Made by a program: the position numbers and the translations under genes
Shown here: in pieces, positions 1 to 12,582 of the stretch
How the letters are laid out: each line of letters begins with the position of its first letter
How positions within the stretch are numbered: position 1 is the stretch's first letter
The notes under the pieces: generated by a model
Seen by the model: only the letters and a program-made list of their open reading frames with translations
Told to the model about the DNA's origin: nothing
Database searches by the model: none
NCBI RefSeq assembly: GCF_014066305.1
Contig: NW_023501047.1
Span: forward strand, 682,001-746,000
Length of the DNA stretch: 64,000 nucleotides
From: Letharia columbiana
Lineage: Eukaryota; Ascomycota; Lecanoromycetes; Lecanorales; Parmeliaceae
Reading direction: 5' to 3'

Positions 1-490
1 TTAAGTAATAATTTAATATAGAATTATAAAGAGTATATAACGTAGAATCTTAAAGAGCTAAGTCGTATTCTTAACGATAATAATTTTATTACCGCTTAAT
101 TTCTTTATAGTATTCTTTATAGTATTCTCCGTAGTATTCTCCGTATTTATCTATTATAGTTTCTTCTCTTATAATATTATTAATATAGTAGAAATAATAG
201 ATTAAGTTATAGTAATATTCTTCGCTTACTAAGTAATAATTTAATATAAAATTATAGAGAGTATATAACGTGAAATCTTAAAGAGCTAAGTCGTATTCTT
301 AATGATAATAATCTTATTATCGCTTAATTTCTTCGTAGTATTCTTCGTAGTATTCTTCGTATTTACTTATTATAGTAACTTCTCTTATACTAGCTAAATA
401 AATTAATATAAGATCGTAGAGAGTAGATCTATTATATTACTACTACTATTAATTATATTCGTAATTTTCTTCGTAATATTCTTCGTATTC
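1..490 (-). repeat. RIP-decayed tandem repeat, two units
   Basis: Two AT-rich units of about 240 bp (roughly 1-240 and 241-490) resemble each other. On the minus strand they match the better preserved tandem units at 24,017-24,620, read through C-to-T and G-to-A changes. The shared landmark is a run of CGGAGAA-like motifs, decayed here to TTCTCCG/TTCTTCG. No gene is visible. Confidence 0.6.
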
Positions 491-1595
491 GCCTATTCTA
501 GTAACTTTTTCTCTTATTTAATTAAGTACTTTAATTAAGTAGTTAATTAAGTAGCTAATTAAATAAATAACTAAGTAACTAGCTAACGATTTAATTAAGT
601 AGATTATTAAGCTAGTAGAATAAATAATATTAATTAAGCGATTAATCGAGTATCGCTAGCTTAAAAGAAGTATATAGAAAAAGACGAAGACGATGGCTGT
701 AAATTCATTCGAGCTTTTTTTAGTCTTTTAACGCGTTTATAAGTAGTAGCAGATAGCTATTAAGCTTTCTTACGGCCTCGATTACTAGTAATAGCGAAAT
801 TATTAAGAAATAGTTTAAAGGCGTTAGTAGAGACTTAAAGAGGCGAGTAAAAGAGATATATATATCTGAAGCGTTATTAGCAACTTAGCTAAAAATGTTA
901 TAGAGAATTCTTTATATAGAATTACTAGTATTAATTAGACCTTAGCGCGTCTCTCCTTTATATATATATATCTATAGACTATATAGATTAATAGAATAAC
1001 TTTATACTATATTAATATTATAATATTAAGAATTATTTCTTAATAAATAATAGTAATATCTGAAGATTACTTAATAGAAGTCTATTGATTTTATTCGCTT
1101 ATTTATAGTGCTAGTTAGTTACGTTACGTCTCTATCTATCTTAATATCTATATTACTTATCTATTAGCACTTAGTCTATTACGTAGAGTTACTATATATA
1201 AGTAGTTAATATTATTCTCTTATTACTTATCTATTAATACTTAGTTTATTACGTAGAGTTATTACACGTAAGTATATAAGTAAGTAAATCTTTTAATAGA
1301 TTATTACTATATCTATCTTTAGTCTACTTATTCTTAATATCTCGAACGATTAGCTTTAGAATTTAATAACTCTATTTTAAAATATACTAAGAACTGAAAT
1401 AACTATATTTAAAATCGAAATAAGAACTAAAATAAGTATACTAAGAACTAAAATAAATTAACTACGCAATAAGTTTTGTTAGCAAGCTACTTAGCTAGTT
1501 ACTTAGTTAGTTACTTAGTTAGCTACTTAGCTAGCTACTTAGTTAGTTACTTAGTCGATTACTTAGTTAAAGTACTTAGTTAAATAAGAGAAGAA
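491..1595. other. RIP-decayed repeat, no gene
   Basis: AT-rich sequence with stops in all frames. A 12-base motif of the form TTAGTTAGCTAC is repeated at 1,485-1,570, and a complementary version lies near 530-600. The left part (1-620) and right part (1,485-2,220) are therefore arranged as an inverted pair around a middle of about 0.8 kb. The piece at 863-1,050 is a decayed version of 2,070-2,225. No coding potential is seen. Confidence 0.5.
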
Positions 1596-2224
1596 AATAC
1601 TATAAACAATTACGGAGAATACTACGGAGAATACTGCGGAGAAACCAAGCGGTAATAAGGCTATCATCGTTAAAGATATGGCTTAGCTCTCTACGATCCC
1701 GCGTTAAATCATCACTCAGTAAGCGGAGAACATTATTACGATTTAATCTACTATCTCCATATGTCTAGATAATATTATATTATGGTATATTACTGCAATA
1801 AGCATATAAGAGAAGAATCTACTGCGTCGATCATAGCTAATTAAGTCTCTGCAGGAGGATATTAGATAATATATATTTGGACGAATTAAAACCGTCTGAT
1901 GTCTTGCTCTAACAGTTATTTTATTATTTAAAGGTTTTTACTGCGGTAGAAGATTTCATAGGATTCACACCACTAATTGGTACGGTGTCTTTATTTCTTT
2001 CCGACATTCGAAAAATCATGTATGTATACTTCTTGCCATGAGGACATGGCCTTTCTCTGTTTTTTGTGGGCACTTATTACGGAGAATCCTTTACATAGGG
2101 CTACTAGTACCAATTAGGCCTTAGCGCGCCTCCTCTCCGCACATATGTGTCTGCAGACCACATAGATTAATAGAATAACTTTACACCACATCAATATTAT
2201 GATATTAAGAACTATTCCTTAACA
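1596..2224 (+). repeat. Less-decayed copy of the CGGAGAA repeat
   Basis: Plus-strand copy of the repeat also found at 23,880-24,990. Shared landmarks are the CGGAGAA run, an ACCAAGCGGTAATAAGG-like stretch and the CCTTAGCGCGCC motif near 2,120. It is much less decayed than 1-490, so this copy either escaped mutation or arrived later. It ends where the GC-rich element at 2,225 begins. Confidence 0.55.
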
Positions 2225-3164
2225 AAAAAAGCTGGTTCCGGGGGTGTCTGCGCTTGACAGTCAGACACCCCTATTTGGACCTAAATATCTGCCCGCAGAG
2301 GCCCCGTAGGGCCCTCGTGGGGACTGTTCCTAACAATGCCTCCCCCTCTAGGGGGCTCGTCCTCGAGCTCCGAAGATGGTGCAAAAATCGCAACGTTCCG
2401 GGGACTCACTCCCCGAAAGATCCACGATCTTAAGGACAACATGCCCTGTGCTCCGGGGTTTACTCCCCCGAAGACTTCTAAATGCCCGCTCATTTTGCGG
2501 GGCTTGAAATTTGCCACTGGGGTTTTTGCCCACGGGGCTACCAAGTGAAACGCCTTCACGTCGGTACATAATGTGGGAATGGGGCTGTATTCCGGGCCTG
2601 TGGCCCCGCCTTAGCGCACACAAATCAAATTCAGGCCTGTTTTTTGGCCGGCCTCGGGGTTTCTTTCCCGGGCGTCTGCTTGGGCTTTTTGCCCTGGGGC
2701 GTTCTGCCCGAAATGTCCTCAATGGAATAGGGCTGTTCTGCCCGAAATGTCCTCAATGGAGTAGGGCGTCCTGCCCGAAAATCTCATTTGTATAGGGCGT
2801 CCTGCCCGAAAATATTCGGCTTCGGGGCCCGCCTTCGGCGTGACTATTACCCGAGCGACCCTCTGAAAAAAATCTAATTTCTGATTTTTGATGGGGAATC
2901 CAAGCGTCCTCGAACCCCCGACCCTCAGTTTTCAATGACTAAGCGTGTCACCCTCGGCAATGGCTAGTGTCGCTCCGGGGTGGCTAGCCAGATTCTTTAG
3001 GCTGTCACCGACCCGGAAACAAAGCGCAGACACTATTGTTAGCAACTCAGCTAAAAAAGCTGGTTCCGGGGGTGTCTGCACTTGACAGTCAGACACCTCT
3101 ATTTGGACCTAAATACCTGCCCGCAGAGGCCCCGTAGGGCCCCCGTAGGGACTGTTCCTAACAA
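2225..3164. mobile_element. GC-rich element with 112-bp direct terminal repeats
   Basis: Nearly identical 112-bp direct repeats at 2,225-2,336 and 3,053-3,164 flank about 716 bp of GC-rich sequence inside AT-rich DNA. Each repeat carries a hairpin whose arms are GGTGTCTG and CAGACACC. The interior has about four tandem units of roughly 37 bp near 2,690-2,815, each with a CTGCCCGAAA core. No open frame resembles a transposase or polyprotein. The layout could be a terminal-repeat retrotransposon in miniature, or a tandem duplication with diverged spacer. No target-site duplication was identified, so the mobile nature is inferred from structure alone. Confidence 0.45.
2893..2965 (-). other. tRNA-like segment with Pol III box motifs
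   Basis: On the minus strand a B-box-like GGTTCGA core lies at 2,910-2,916 and an A-box-like stretch around 2,947-2,959, about 31 bp apart. Between them a TTAGT/ACTGA pair could form an anticodon-type stem with a TGA-containing loop. The acceptor and T stems do not pair well, so this is not a functional tRNA gene. It may be the tRNA-derived head of a short interspersed element. Confidence 0.25.
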
Positions 3165-3191
3165 GCGTTTAGTAACGTTTTCGCGAGAGTA

Positions 3192-6100
3192 TGTTACGAG
3201 CGTACTCTTAATACACCCCTCAGCCCTATAACTAGCGGGCCTTAGCGGAGACATCCCCTACTATATTATACCTTCTTCCCACCTATATAGTTCGATAGCC
3301 TTATTATCCTCGTTCTATCTCATTTATACTAGTATCGTATCTATACTAGTCCTAATATTATAATAAGGCTTCTTCGTATACCCCTCGGCGAAGAGAATTA
3401 ACGGGTTTTTTACTTTCTACTCGAAGTAAGCGACCGAGTCTAATAAAGAAAACGCTAGGTATTTCTATTATATAGAAACTCTTATATACATTATTCGAAA
3501 GAATCTATATTAGATAATCTACATTATTAACGATAGCCTAATTCTATTAAAAAACGAGTCCCCTATATCGAATATAAGAAATTCTTCTCCGCTTTATTCC
3601 TCGTAAAAAGTCTATACATCTAATTAATAGACCCTCGGCGAACTTTCTATCATTCGAAAAGATACTATTTAGAGTACTTATAGTCTTTACGACGACTTAA
3701 TCAATTAAGAAACGAGTGTTATAAACTATTTCGCGAAGAAATCAAATTTCAACACTCAATATAGAGATCTACTACCTTTCTCGACTCGCATACACCTTCA
3801 TAATACCGAAGTTTTAGAGATCTCTTTGTTTATCGATAATATCTCTACGAGGAAGCCTAGTTAAAATCGCTATTTTTACGCCTATCTTCTCCACTTCGTT
3901 CTTATCTATATTTAATATATTATAAATTTTAACTTAAATTCACCTATATTATTACTAAGATATCTCGCTTTATATCGCCGATTATCTATATACCGCGATT
4001 AGCCCTATCTTATATACGATAACTCTATTTATTATAAAGTAGTAGGAGTTAATAAGAAAGACGAATATTATATGAAAATTCGTAACGCTATTATCGAAGA
4101 TAAGAATAAGTTTTAAGGAATTACTCTTAATAAGTACTTTATATAAGACGAGATACTTTATTATAAGAATCGTTTATAGATATTCGATAATATATATATC
4201 GATATTATTCGAGAGATATATAATTAACTATTCTACGACTATTTCGAGATAGTATATATCTATAAACTACTTAAAAGAAAATATTATTAACGAGAAATAA
4301 GAACGATAGTAGCTATCTATATTTAGAATTACTATATCTATTAGAGAACTAAGATATCTCGCGATCGAGAATATAATTTACTTTAGTCTATATTAAATTC
4401 ATCTATATTAATACTAAGATATCGTTCTTTATATCGTCGATATAAGAATACTCTCTTTAGATTACGATCTTCTATATATCGTAGTTAGTCTTATCTTACT
4501 TACGAAGATCTATATACGAGATATTCGCCTTTAAATTCGCTACGACTTTATATACCACGTGTGCAGCGATCTCTATCTACTAAGAATCTATATTAGCGAT
4601 ATTACGAAGCATCGGAGATATAAGGCCAAAACTCGCCTAGCATCTCTGCTCCGCCTTGCTCTCTTTCTATTCTAGAATAATCAATAGGAGACGTAGGGCT
4701 AAAACTCGCCTGAGCATCTCTCATTCCACCGCCGTCTCTACCTCTACTTACTTTACGAGATTTCGAGGTACTTAGAGTATATCGATATCGATTAATCTCT
4801 TTATAGCTAGTTAGATAGCTACTTAGTCTAAGGCTACTAGATTTATCTATCTTTATAGATACTAATTTAATATTATTCGATAACTAGAAAATAAGAATTT
4901 AAGATAAGCTTACTTATAATAATAATTATTTTCTTATCGATACTTTTAAAATTATCTACGTTATAGCGAGACTTAAAGGGAAAGCTAGTTAATATATATC
5001 TATTAGACGACGATATCGCTTATACTCTATAGTCGATAATCTTCTAGATTATTTAAGTAACGTATATAAGATACTCTTATTTATTCTTAAAATAATCTAT
5101 TAATATACTTATAATAAAATAAATTAAGAAAGTTAATTATTTCTTAAATTCTACAATAATCTTATTAAGTATATTAAATATAATTTTAGAAATAATAGTC
5201 TTAACGATCTTAGAAATAATAGTCTAATAAACGATATACGAAAGAAATTAAAACTTCGTTTCTATAACTTAATTCGTCTAATAATAAGAGATTAAACTAC
5301 GTCTTAGTTAAAGAAATATATTATAAAAATATAACTTTAATATTAATAATCTATTAAGAGATTCGTCGAAAAGAAGACTAAAAGATTCGCGAAGTAATAT
5401 ATAAAAGTAAAGGTCGAGGCTAACGTAAAGAAGGGTAAATACTTAATTATAACTCGCCCTACTTTTAATATATAGGATTTAAGTCTTACTAAGATAGAGA
5501 ATCTTATAGATAAGAATTAGGCTTATATATAAAAGTATAATAAATACTTCGAATCTATAAATTTCGATAAAGTATACGAGCTTAGTTACTAGGGCTATCT
5601 ATAATCGAGAATAAATAATAAGAATATTAGAAAAGGGCTTAAAGAGTCTTATAGATATATAGATAAGAAGGTTTACGGACGTATTAGATCTATAAACGAT
5701 ATAATTATAAGAACGTAGTAGGCGAATATAGTTAAGACTAATATGCGGTTCGATAATACTTCGAATATCGTATTTTTAAACGAATTAAAATCATTCGATA
5801 TTAGAATAGCCTTATTCTTTTATATTCGTAAAATCGATTTCTTAGATTTATATTACTTAATAACTACCTTATATTAGATTTACTAAGCGAGCTTCCCTTA
5901 TTATTATATACGTAAAGATCTTTCGAAGCTATAATACGTTATCTATAGGCCTTACTATCGCCGTCGATAGCCTCTATCGATATCGACTATATAATATCCC
6001 ATAGAGAAACTCATACTAGAATCATTTAATATTAATTTAGAGTTTTAGCGCTTACGGCTCGATTCGATTCGAGAGACCTTAATTAATTAAATTATATTAT

Positions 6101-6775
6101 TTTATCGATTTCTTCTTTATTATAAATATGAAATTAGATAACTATCGTATAATAAATCATTTTTCGATTATTATTTATTTAATTCTTTATAAATTCTCGT
6201 TAAATTAGAAGTCTCTTAACGCTATAATAAAGTGCTATAGACGACGCGCTAGCGGAATCTCCGGGACGCGATATTACTATTATCGTCGCCGTTAAAAAAA
6301 AGTATTAATTTAGCCTAATATACTAATATTAAAAGTTCTTTATTTTTATAAATTTTCAGCGAGCATAAAACATATGTATGCGATGAAATTATTTACTTCT
6401 TTCGAAGGCCTATAGTAGATAGGCTGAACGGGAGAAGAACTTGAAGAATCTTATCGATACGTAGATAAGATATAGCTATATCTTCGAGATCTTAATCATC
6501 TTTAATTAAGGCCTACACGAACTATGAATATTTAAAGATATAAGATAAGTAATAAATCTATATCTTCGATCTATTAGCTATAAGAGTTATAGCTATTTAA
6601 GAGAGAGAGATAGTATTACGAGCGTATTCTTAATATATTACTTAGCCCTATGGCTAGCGGGCCTTAGCGGAGGTATCCTCTATTATATTATGTCTCCTTC
6701 CCACATATATAGTTCGATAGCCTTATTATTCTCGTTCTCCCTCCTCTTTACTAATATCACATCTATACTAGTTTT
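3192..6775 (+). mobile_element. RIP-decayed LTR retrotransposon, T family
   Basis: The left LTR (3,192-3,357) begins TGTTACGAGCG. The right LTR begins TATTACGAGCG at 6,614 after a purine-rich GAGAGAGAGATAG tract. Its far end runs into the A-only tract and is incomplete. The same LTR occurs at 9,828, 11,102 and, inverted, at 19,968. Around 4,850-5,500 a decayed frame reads like a retrotransposon Gag (pattern W-KI--KL, then RL-GKA). No reverse transcriptase or integrase was recognised. A less decayed patch at 4,610-4,760 holds two copies of an AAACTCGCC motif. Probably a gag-only derivative. Confidence 0.65.
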
Positions 6776-6788
6776 TTTAAAGTATAGA

Positions 6789-6803
6789 GAAAAAAAATAT
6801 TTA

Positions 6804-6867
<64 letters not shown>

Positions 6868-7012
6868 ATTTTTTAAAAAAAAAAAAAATTAAAAATTAAA
6901 TTTTTAAAATAAATATATATTTATTTTAAAAAAAAAAAAAAAAAAAAATTTTTTAATATAAAAAAAAAAAAAAAAAAAAATTAATTTTAAAAAAAAAAAA
7001 AAAAAAAAAAAA

Positions 7013-7084
<72 letters not shown>

Positions 7085-7093
7085 TAAAAAAAA

Positions 7094-7136
<43 letters not shown>

Positions 7137-7147
7137 ATAAAAAATAA

Positions 7148-7180
<33 letters not shown>

Positions 7181-7251
7181 TTAATTATATATATATAAAT
7201 AATAAAAAAAAAAATAAAAAAAAAAATAATAATTAAATAAAATTATAATTA
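6789..7251. repeat. 463-bp tract of only A and T, strongly A-biased
   Basis: No G or C occurs between 6,789 and 7,251. The plus strand is mostly A, with one run of 57 A (6,809-6,865) and several of 20-50, separated by one to six T. This is unlike the surrounding RIP-decayed DNA, where A and T are balanced. It truncates the right LTR of the preceding element and replaces the first part of family A copy 1. It may be a real expansion or an assembly error. Confidence 0.8.
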
Positions 7252-9827
7252 CTTAGATTAACTTTATATATAATAAATATCTCGAAGAATACTTTACGAT
7301 ACTTTATAGATAGTATAAGAAGTATATTAATATATTAATAGTAGTACTAAACCTTCGCTCTTATAACTCTATAAGTTATTAAATACTTATAATCGTTATT
7401 ATTTCTACGTCTCTCGCTATAGCTAGTAAATATTTATTTTTATTTTAAAGATATACTTAGCTAAAAGAGCTTAATAGCTTCTCTTATTATTATTTCTATC
7501 TCTATTTATAAATAAAAGAAATATTAGATAATTAAGAGATTACGCTAATATATATTAAACTTCTTTTATTATTATTATATATATACTCTTATATATAACT
7601 CTTATATAATTTATATCGCGTTTTCTATTAGTTTACGCTAATATAAATATAAATAATATTTTTATAAGAGTTATATATATATTATAAATCTAATATTCTC
7701 TTATTATTAGACTATTATTCTCGTTATAGACTTATAGCTTACTCTAATAAGAATATTTATATTATTCTTCGAGTATAAAGCGATATAAATTTTAATTAAT
7801 ATATATTAAAGTATATAGTTAATATATATAACGACTTATTATATTAAGAAACTTTAATATAATATCGCTATCTTCGCCTCTTCTTTAATTACTTCTTTTA
7901 TTATCTCTTATATTAGATCTTTTTATTATTTAATAAATTTTCTAAATAAAAAATTATTTCTTAATATAAGAGAATAGATAGATTAATATTAGATAATAGT
8001 AGTTATATATATAACTTCTAATAGTTATTTTTCTTATTATATATAATACTTTAACGCTTTAAAATTAGTTTATAAGCTTTTAATTATATTCGCTAAATCT
8101 TTTAATTATAATTTTATTCGCTTATCTAGATTTTCTACTATTATTACTTTCGTAATCTTTTTTATTTCTTAATTTCTCTTAATAATTATATCTTTAATTT
8201 TATCTTAGATATTAATTTATATAATTTCTTTATTTACTCGAAGTTCTTAATTATATCTTTAATATTTTTAAAATACTTTATTAATTTTTACGAAGCTTTA
8301 TAAGATAGAAAGTCTTTCTAATTAATAAAATACTTAATCTCGCTCTTATAAACTCTTTTATCTAATATCTTATTAACTTTCTATTCTTTTTCTTTATTAA
8401 TTAAGATTATTTATAACTTTAAATTATTATTATATAAATATTATAATTTTAATAGCGATATATAAAATATAAAATAAATTCTTCTATATCTAATAGAGAG
8501 ATTTAATTTATAAATTTATAAATTTATTTTCTCTAATACTTTAAAAGATCTAAGTTATTTATAATCTAATTTCTTCTTTAATTATAAGATATATATATTT
8601 AAGCTTTATAATAGTACTTTATTTTCTTTTTTAAAGATTATAATTTTATAATTACTATTATAATACTTTATTTACTACTTTAACACTCGCTTTTATAATT
8701 CTTTTAAATACGATCTTATCTCTTATAATTATTTTATTCGCTCTATAATAAGCGATACTTTTTCTCTTAAGATTCTATTCTTAAAAGTATTTTTTAAATC
8801 TACTATATATCTTATTAATAGCTCTTATAAGATCTTATTAATATTTATATATATATTATTATTATATATAAATATCGCTATTAATAAGATCTTAAATTAA
8901 TTATCTTATTTATAATTATAATATACTTATAGATAATATTTTAATATCTAATTTTATCTCTTAATCTAATTATTAATCTAAAGATAAAACGTATATTTAA
9001 TTTACGCTTTATACTTAAATATTAATATAGCGTTATTTAAAACTTACTTATAAATAGAAAGTCTTAATCTAAAATTAAGTAGTTATATTATTATTAATTT
9101 TTATAATTTTAAATAAAATCTTTTTAATTTTAAAATCTAATAAATTAGAAGTTAAAATAATATTATAGTATTTAAAATATATATTTATATATTAAATACT
9201 CTTTTATTTAAGTTAATAACTTAGATATCTATAATAATAATATTATTTAATTACTTTATTAACGCTATAAGTTTAATTATAATAAATATACTATTATATT
9301 TCTATAGATTAAATTAATATTTCTAATTATAAAGCTTATTTCGTAAGATAAAGAGAAAATTATTATTATTATTCTCGCTATTATTTAATTTAATAATATT
9401 AAATCTTTTTAATAATATATTTATAAAGTTAAGTTTTTTTTTATAATATTTAATTAAAAAGTTATATAAAGTTAATTTTTTAATCTAACGAATTTACTTT
9501 ATATTAAGCTTTTTTATTATTATAAAATAATATAAATTATTATAATCTAAGATTATATAAATAAAGTATTTACTATTTTATAAATAATATATTTAATTTT
9601 TAAATTCTAATATAATTATATAGAGCTTTTTATTATATATATTCTAGCGAGATTTAATATTTTTAAATTTATAGCTAAAAAAAGTAATAAAGTATTATTA
9701 TTTATTCTCGCTTAATTAATTAAATATATTATTTATATTTATATTAAAAGTATTAATCTTTATAATAAGTAATACTTTCTAATTATAATATTTTAGTATA
9801 AATACGATAATAAATACTCGCTTAAGT

Positions 9828-11267
9828 TGTTACGAGCGTACCCTTGACACACCACTCAGCCCTATGGCCTAGTGCCTTGGCGGAGGCATCCCCTACTATA
9901 TCATGTCTCCTTCCCACCTACATAGTTCGGTAGCCTTATTATCCTAGTTCTACCTCACCCATACTGGTATCGTATCTATGCTGGTCCTGACATTATAATA
10001 AGGCTCCTTCGTACCCCCCCGGCGAAGAGAAACTTAAACGGACATACTCGAGGATAGCAGAGTCTAAACAGCTACCGAATATTTCACTTTCTGCTCGGAG
10101 CAAGCGACCGAGCCTGATAAAGAAAACGCTGGGTATTTCTACCATACAGAAACCCCACCACACATTCAAATCATCAAATACCTACATCATTCGAAAGAAC
10201 CTACATCAAACAACCTACATTATCAACGGTAGTCCAATCCATCAAAAAACGAGTCCCCTACATCGAATACAAGAAATCCTTCTCCGCTCCGCATCACCCA
10301 CATTGAAATCGCCATAACTCACCGCTCCGTTCTTACCTACATTCAACACATCATAAATTCCGACTTAAACCCACCTACATCGACACCAAGATACTTCTTC
10401 CTTCCTTCCTTCCTTCCTTCCTTCCTTCCTTCCTCCCTACAGCAAACGTACGACCTCTTCACTGAGCATGTCGACAACACACATAGTGAGCCTGCTACAA
10501 TGGCGACGGGAACAGCCCCGAAACGACACATATCGACCTCTTCACTGAGCATGTCGACAACACACATAGTGAGCCTGCTACCAAATGGCATTCAACACAT
10601 TCAATTCTTTCCCTACCTCCCTACCAAACCTACGAATCGACAAGTGCATGACATGGCAAGGCTGAGTTGAGACAAAGGATGGAATGGAGGATGGATTTTT
10701 GATGGCAAGAGCATGGGAGACACAGGGCAAATCTACAGTGAAGCTCCCAGGCCAGGCTGCCAAAAGGTGTTGGAGGTGAATGCATGCGTTGGATTTACTT
10801 CAATTCTACCGAAGGACTATGGCAAGGAGAAGAACTCGGAGAATCTTGCTGGCACGCAGGCAAGATATGGCCAATATCTCCAGGATCTCTGCAGGACAAT
10901 GTGAGTATGGCAGGCATGGATGGCACAGTCAAGACCAGCATGCGATCCGATGTTTTCGACTACTACCACTACACCTCGGCAAATCGTCTCCGGTCGAGGC
11001 CTACACGGACTATGGATGTTTGGAGACACAGGGCAAGCAATGGGCGTGCATCTCCGGTCTACCAGCCATGGGGGCCATGGCTATTTGAGAGGGGGGGGTA
11101 GTGTTACGAGCGTACCCTTGACACACCACTCAGCCCTATGGCCTAGTGCCTTGGCAGGAGGCATCCCCTACTATATTATGCCTCCTTCCCACCTACATAG
11201 TTCGGTAGCCTTATTATCCTAGTTCTACCTCACCTATATTAATATCGCACCTATGCTAGTCCTAACA
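9828..11267 (+). mobile_element. Small non-coding LTR element with TSD TAAGT
   Basis: The 5' LTR is 9,828-9,992 (165 bp) and the 3' LTR 11,102-11,267 (166 bp). Both run from TGTTACGAG to a CA end. A polypurine tract rich in G sits directly before the 3' LTR. The 5-bp duplication TAAGT lies on both sides (9,823-9,827 and 11,268-11,272). Family A copy 2 shows the uninterrupted sequence near 26,630. The 1.1-kb interior has no polyprotein frame. It holds a CTTC microsatellite (about 10,395-10,434) and a 47-bp direct repeat (about 10,450 and 10,534). The LTRs differ at about nine sites, mostly transitions, so the insertion is young and only lightly mutated. It must depend on proteins supplied in trans. 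Confidence 0.85.
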
Positions 11268-11732
11268 TAAGTATCTTAAAAGCCTTATATACTTTTTTAT
11301 TAAATATAAAGAATAATCTAATCTTATCTTTCTTTACTTCTTAGATTAAGTTCGTTAAAGATATAGTTATTTATAAAAAATCTTATATAAATTATTAATA
11401 GAAGTTTATAAATTTTAGAAAAATTAAGATATTTTTAATTGGAAAGCTAGCTTTCTTCCTGTCGACAAGTTTTGAAAAGTATTGCTAAGATCTGAATCGA
11501 GAAAGCCAGGTACCTATTCGGGAAGTAACTAAATTTCTTGGCTACGAACATCAAATTTTATTAGTAATCTCACCTTTTTCTCCGTCTCTCTCCATTTCTT
11601 CTCTAAAAGAATTCTATCTCTACAAATTATGTCTCAGTTAACTCTTTTCGATTATAATATCTCTTCTTCTACTACTATACGTACTGCGAATCGTTATTAA
11701 AAAAAGCGTTAATAATAGGAAAATGAGTATAC

Positions 11733-11912
11733 CCTCTCGCAATTACGCTCTCAAAATCAGCTATAATTTTAGAGAAATTAATAAAATCTAGCTCTCTCGC
11801 AATTACACTTTCAAAATCAGCTACAATTTCAGAGAAATTAATAGAATTCAGCTCTCTCGCAATTACACTTTCAAAATTAGCTATAATTTCAGAGAAATCA
11901 ATAAAATCCATG
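11733..11912. repeat. Three tandem 60-bp units
   Basis: Three units of 60 bp differ at few positions. On the minus strand they stay open and encode a 20-residue repeat with the core FESVIAR, inside an 85-codon open frame at 11,675-11,932. Because 60 is a multiple of three the frame is kept across units. Whether this was ever translated is unclear. Confidence 0.65.
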
Positions 11913-12216
11913 CCAACGTCGAGATTCCACACTCTATAATATTATAATACGTTATTAAGTTTAGCCTGCAATACCTTATAGACCTTCTTAATACATATTC
12001 GAAGGCTTTAATAAATCATCTATTAGACTTCTCTCTAATCCTTCTCTTCGATATAGTAATCTCAAATTTCGCTATTAAGATTCTATATAACGTCTAACCT
12101 TTAACGTATAGAATTTACATCGAGATTACAGTCTCCTCACTTGGAAAGATTACGAGAATTCTATTCGTATTTAATAAAAATAGCGAGATAAAGAGCTTCG
12201 GGATACGGTAGAATAG

Positions 12217-12582
12217 CTGGAAGAAGCTCGGATTTTCAACGAACGGAATACTGTTCTGAAGCTATGTGACGATATTATCGATATCGTTACTACGAGTAAA
12301 GATAAGAACGACGAAGACGAGGACGACGAGGATAAGGACGGGATACGTCACGGGCAGTTACTTGACGCTCTCGAGGACGTATACTCTTGGGTATAGAGCG
12401 AGTCTCGCTTGGCCTTCTTAGAACGATTGGTATTTAATCGTAATACACATATCTACTCGGCGATATCTACTGTAATTCGATACGGTAATCATGAGGCTGT
12501 AGAGAATCTCATATATTCTGAGATTAATCGACGATATAATCTATTTCTTAGATATCGTTATGGGAAGAATTCGAAGATTTAA
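12217..12582 (+). pseudogene. Decayed reading frame of unknown function
   Basis: A 121-codon frame ends at TAA 12,580 and contains a single internal TAG at 12,394-12,396. A further TAG at 12,214 interrupts its upstream continuation. Such openness is striking where neighbours have a stop every few codons. The product would have a short helix-like start (LEEARIFNER), an aspartate/glutamate-rich stretch (KDKNDEDEDDEDKDG) and a C-terminal part ending NSKI. I do not recognise the family. The TAGs fit RIP changes of CAG or TGG. It lies inside the unclassified insertion 11,441-12,690. Confidence 0.45.

Noticed and set aside
2281..2935. Overlapping frames of 60-124 codons on both strands
   Set aside because: They arise from the stop-poor GC-rich element, overlap each other and have no domain or codon signal.
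2893..2965. Functional tRNA-Ser gene
   Set aside because: Box motifs are present but acceptor and T stems do not pair; kept only as a tRNA-like segment.
6690..6899. 69-codon frame rich in lysine
   Set aside because: It is the translation of an LTR remnant and the A-only tract, not a gene.
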